This document shows, in pieces, positions 28,244 to 30,219 of a stretch of DNA of 30,219 nt. The position numbers were made by a program, and so were the translations under genes. Within the stretch, counting starts at the first letter, position 1. Every line of letters starts with the position of its first letter. Under the pieces are notes generated by a model, which saw only the letters and a program-made list of their open reading frames with translations, did not search any database and had not been told where the DNA came from. This stretch comes from a virus, in IMG/VR virus record IMGVR_UViG_3300034095_001394, positions 1 to 30,219 of that record; one strand, written 5' to 3'.

Positions 28244-28603
28244 TTACACCTTCAGGTTTTTGATTTCAGGATTCAGGAAGTTGAATCCCTGATGAAAGAT
28301 TTTCATCACCTCTTCATCGCCGGATTCTACATGTGCGATCTTCGATGGATAAAGGTTGTTGAACGCACTAAGAACATCATTTGCCGTATCACCTTTGCAG
28401 AGGAACTTACTCGTTGGATAGTCGTAAAAGTAGATTACGTCGTCATCGATTTCAGCGTGAATGTATACCGTCCTTTCAAGGATTTCCATCATCAACAATT
28501 CGTTGAACTCATCTGCTTCACGCTTCGCTCTCGCTCTGGCCGCGGCCATTCCAGAAACAAGGCCGAAGAGGATAGCAAATAAATACAGCGCGAAATTTTC
28601 CAT
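28244..28603 (-). CDS. Membrane-anchored small protein
   Basis: A 119-residue protein with one N-terminal membrane segment (residues 5-21, ALYLFAILFGLVSGMAA) followed by a basic stretch ARARAKREADEF and a cytoplasmic alpha/beta region. N-out/C-in or the reverse cannot be decided, although the basic residues favour a cytoplasmic C-terminal part. First gene of the operon controlled by the promoter at 28650-28679. Unknown function; early membrane proteins of phages often act in host takeover. Confidence 0.65.
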   Translation of the reverse strand: MENFALYLFAILFGLVSGMAAARARAKREADEFNELLMMEILERTVYIHAEIDDDVIYFYDYPTSKFLCKGDTANDVLSAFNNLYPSKIAHVESGDEEVMKIFHQGFNFLNPEIKNLKV

Positions 28604-28649
28604 TATGATCTCCGATATTGAAATTGCTTGTATGTCACAAGGTATGGAC

Positions 28650-28679
28650 AGTATACGACGACTGGATGGGCACTGTCAA
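28650..28679 (-). promoter_or_regulatory. Sigma70 promoter of the accessory gene bank
   Basis: TTGACA (28674-28679), 18-base spacer, TATACT (28650-28655). It serves the run of seven coupled genes 28603-26695. The gap 28604-28754 holds this promoter and a late box on the other strand. Confidence 0.75.
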
Positions 28680-28723
28680 GCACTTTGTTCAACTTTTTGA
28701 GCAGCCTCGGATTCTTAGATTCT

Positions 28724-28731
28724 GATAAATA
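28724..28731 (+). promoter_or_regulatory. T4-like late promoter box GATAAATA, plus strand
   Basis: GATAAATAC followed after 8 bases by GGAGGA and, 24 bases past the box, the ATG at 28755. It confirms that the octamer is used in either orientation in front of virion genes. Confidence 0.7.
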
Positions 28732-28754
28732 CAAATAATGGAGGATACGTACTC

Positions 28755-30219
28755 ATGACTCAGCAACTAATCAACATCGGCGCCGCACCAAATGACGGCA
28801 AGGGTGATCCTATACGCACGGCTTATGCAAAGTGCAACACGAACTTTACTCAACTTTACAACCGAGCGCAACCCTACCCGCCCAACACTCTAGTAGGACG
28901 GCCTGGAGATCAGGCTGGCATGTATGCTTACGACTCCGCTTATTTCTATTACTGTTTCGCCAACTATGACGGTAGCAGCGAGATATGGTCGCAAATAGCT
29001 CAATCAGCCAATATTGTGGTGACTGGAATAAGTAATGGCAACAGCGCGGTTACTATCCCACAATACAATGGCAACGTAATCATAAATGTAGGGGCAGTAA
29101 GTAACGTATTGACTGCAGCCCAAACTGGTATATATGTAAATGGCGTTATATCTTCAGCTGGTAATGTAGTTGGTTATGATGTTATAGCTAATAACTCACT
29201 TATTGCCCCAAAAGCCAAAATAAGCAACATCATAATTAGCAATAACGATATAACCAGCGACAATGGTCTGGTAAATATTAACAGGAATAGAGGTTTAGTT
29301 GATTTTGCTGTAAATGGTACAAAATCAAATGTACTATTTGTAAGTGCAAGCTCCAATACAGTATCTCTTAATAGTAATATCCAAATACCAGGCGCCACTC
29401 TTGCAGTTAATTCAACTGATTCAATATTACTTCCGGTAGGAACTACAGTTCAGAGGCCGCCGAACGGATATACTGGTATGTTACGTTTCAATACGTCTAT
29501 CAATAATCTGGAGATATTTGATAATTCTCAGTGGACTCCGATAGGAACACCACCAGTTACGGTAGTAACTGATGATCAATTCACCGGCGATGGAATGTCT
29601 ACGACGTTTTTCCTCACGTCTGCTCAGACAACAAATAGCTGCTTGGTATCCATTAATGGTATAGTTCAGGTACCAACTACAGCTTATTCAGTAGCAGGAA
29701 CTGTATTAACATTCACAGCTCCGCCTACTGCTGGCGATATTATTGACGTGAGAGGTATAATTGTTTCTGAAGTATTGGACTCTCAATTTCTTGGTGATAA
29801 CCATACCGTAACTTTCGCACTCAGCTCGAATCAGACAACGAATAGCTGCTTAGTATCTATTAATGGTATTATTCAAGCTCCGATATTTGCGTATAATGTA
29901 CTTGATAATCTGCTGACATTTACGTCGCCGCCTTCTGCTGGTGACATTATTGATGTGCGTGAATATCCAGGATCAACTATATCTGATAACCAGTATGTAG
30001 GAACAGGTGTAAAAACGACATTCATACTAGGAGGTGCGTACACTACCATTGGATGTATAGTTAGTATCAATGGTGTGGTCCAAATACCCAATAGTGCTTA
30101 TGTCATAAATGGTTCCACTATGGTATTCTCACAGGCCCCTGATTTCGATGATATTATCGATGTCAGAGAATTTACCGTTGTTCCAAGAGAAGGTTTATAC
30201 AATAGCAGTGGTAATGCCA
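28755..30219 (+). CDS. Tail-fibre-type virion protein (3' end beyond window)
   Basis: The frame is open from ATG 28755 (Shine-Dalgarno GGAGGA) to the right edge, 488 codons, no stop. NIGAAPNDGKGDPIRTAYAK and NTNFTQLY at the start match the common N-terminus of fibre and baseplate-wedge-associated proteins of T4-like phages. The middle is Asn/Ser/Ile-rich beta structure. From residue 273 there are three tandem repeats of 69 residues with the motif SINGIxQxP..AYxV...LTF..PP.AGDIIDVR, a unit seen in many phage virion proteins. It should be a trimeric fibre or adhesin. Confidence 0.8.
   Translation, partial: MTQQLINIGAAPNDGKGDPIRTAYAKCNTNFTQLYNRAQPYPPNTLVGRPGDQAGMYAYDSAYFYYCFANYDGSSEIWSQIAQSANIVVTGISNGNSAVTIPQYNGNVIINVGAVSNVLTAAQTGIYVNGVISSAGNVVGYDVIANNSLIAPKAKISNIIISNNDITSDNGLVNINRNRGLVDFAVNGTKSNVLFVSASSNTVSLNSNIQIPGATLAVNSTDSILLPVGTTVQRPPNGYTGMLRFNTSINNLEIFDNSQWTPIGTPPVTVVTDDQFTGDGMSTTFFLTSAQTTNSCLVSINGIVQVPTTAYSVAGTVLTFTAPPTAGDIIDVRGIIVSEVLDSQFLGDNHTVTFALSSNQTTNSCLVSINGIIQAPIFAYNVLDNLLTFTSPPSAGDIIDVREYPGSTISDNQYVGTGVKTTFILGGAYTTIGCIVSINGVVQIPNSAYVINGSTMVFSQAPDFDDIIDVREFTVVPREGLYNSSGNA
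29571..30191 (+). repeat. Three 207-base in-frame tandem repeats
   Basis: Units begin at 29571, 29778 and 29985, exactly 207 bases (69 codons) apart. Each contains TTNSCLVSINGIVQVP-like and GDIIDVR-like segments. Units 1 and 2 are closest; unit 3 has diverged (TTIGCIVSINGVVQIP). Confidence 0.85.

Noticed and set aside
1-30219. CRISPR arrays, rRNA genes, integrase or attachment sites
   Set aside because: No regularly spaced repeats, no rRNA-like conserved segments and no recombinase motifs were seen.

Overview
The window is a piece of a large T4-related tailed-phage genome (Caudoviricetes, myovirus-like). The evidence is a T4 gp44-type sliding-clamp loader, a GroES/gp31-like co-chaperonin, PhoH, tail-fibre and adhesin-type structural genes, capsid-targeting N-termini ending in a (L/I)xE prohead-protease site, and a T4-like late-promoter octamer (GATAAATA, a one-base variant of T4 TATAAATA) in front of many genes. 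Coding is dense, nearly all on the minus strand, with 1-4 base or ATGA overlaps. Host-type sigma70 promoters (TTGACA, 16-18 bases, TATAAT-like) drive a second set of genes. RlpA and Rz1-like lipoproteins point to a Gram-negative host. No tRNA, CRISPR array, integrase or insertion sequence was found.

Layout. 1-5967 is a four-gene late operon of likely head-packaged proteins. It holds a protein with two tandem copies of one module, a 71-aa relative, an amidoligase-like protein, and a 1004-aa fusion of nucleotidyltransferase, HExxH metallopeptidase and a second amidoligase-like copy. 6060-6386 is a small AT-rich gene between two near-identical terminators. 6484-8618 has a glycosyltransferase, a cytidylyltransferase-fold enzyme and a small structural-type protein. 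8653-11738 encodes a ClpA-type unfoldase and a DnaJ-like protein. 11904-12653 looks like a lysis cassette (lipoprotein spanin and holin candidates). 12665-13746 holds two conserved-looking unknowns. PhoH (13913-14662) runs on the plus strand. 15293-17369 is a row of three proteins that each begin at the NPPY/F motif of N6-adenine methyltransferases. 17422-20384 has the clamp loader, a small unknown, the co-chaperonin, a Val/Glu/Pro-rich protein and an orphan piece of a family C DNA polymerase. 20416-24225 has two virion-type proteins. 24299-25598 has a Fe/Mn superoxide dismutase, translation factor IF-1 and RlpA, preceded by an unusually structured leader. 25874-28603 is a bank of small accessory genes, and 28755 to the right edge is a plus-strand tail-fibre-type gene with 207-base repeats.

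How it fits together. Replication (clamp loader), chaperones and protease components (ClpA-like, DnaJ-like, GroES-like), translation (IF-1), redox defence (SOD) and lysis (holin/spanin candidates, RlpA) are interleaved with virion genes. The most interesting themes are the left-hand cassette of proteins that look targeted to the capsid interior, apparently with internal starts and internal protease sites, and a regulatory style in which late promoters sit exactly 5 bases before AUG and so predict leaderless mRNAs. All function names rest on motifs read by eye; no database search was possible.
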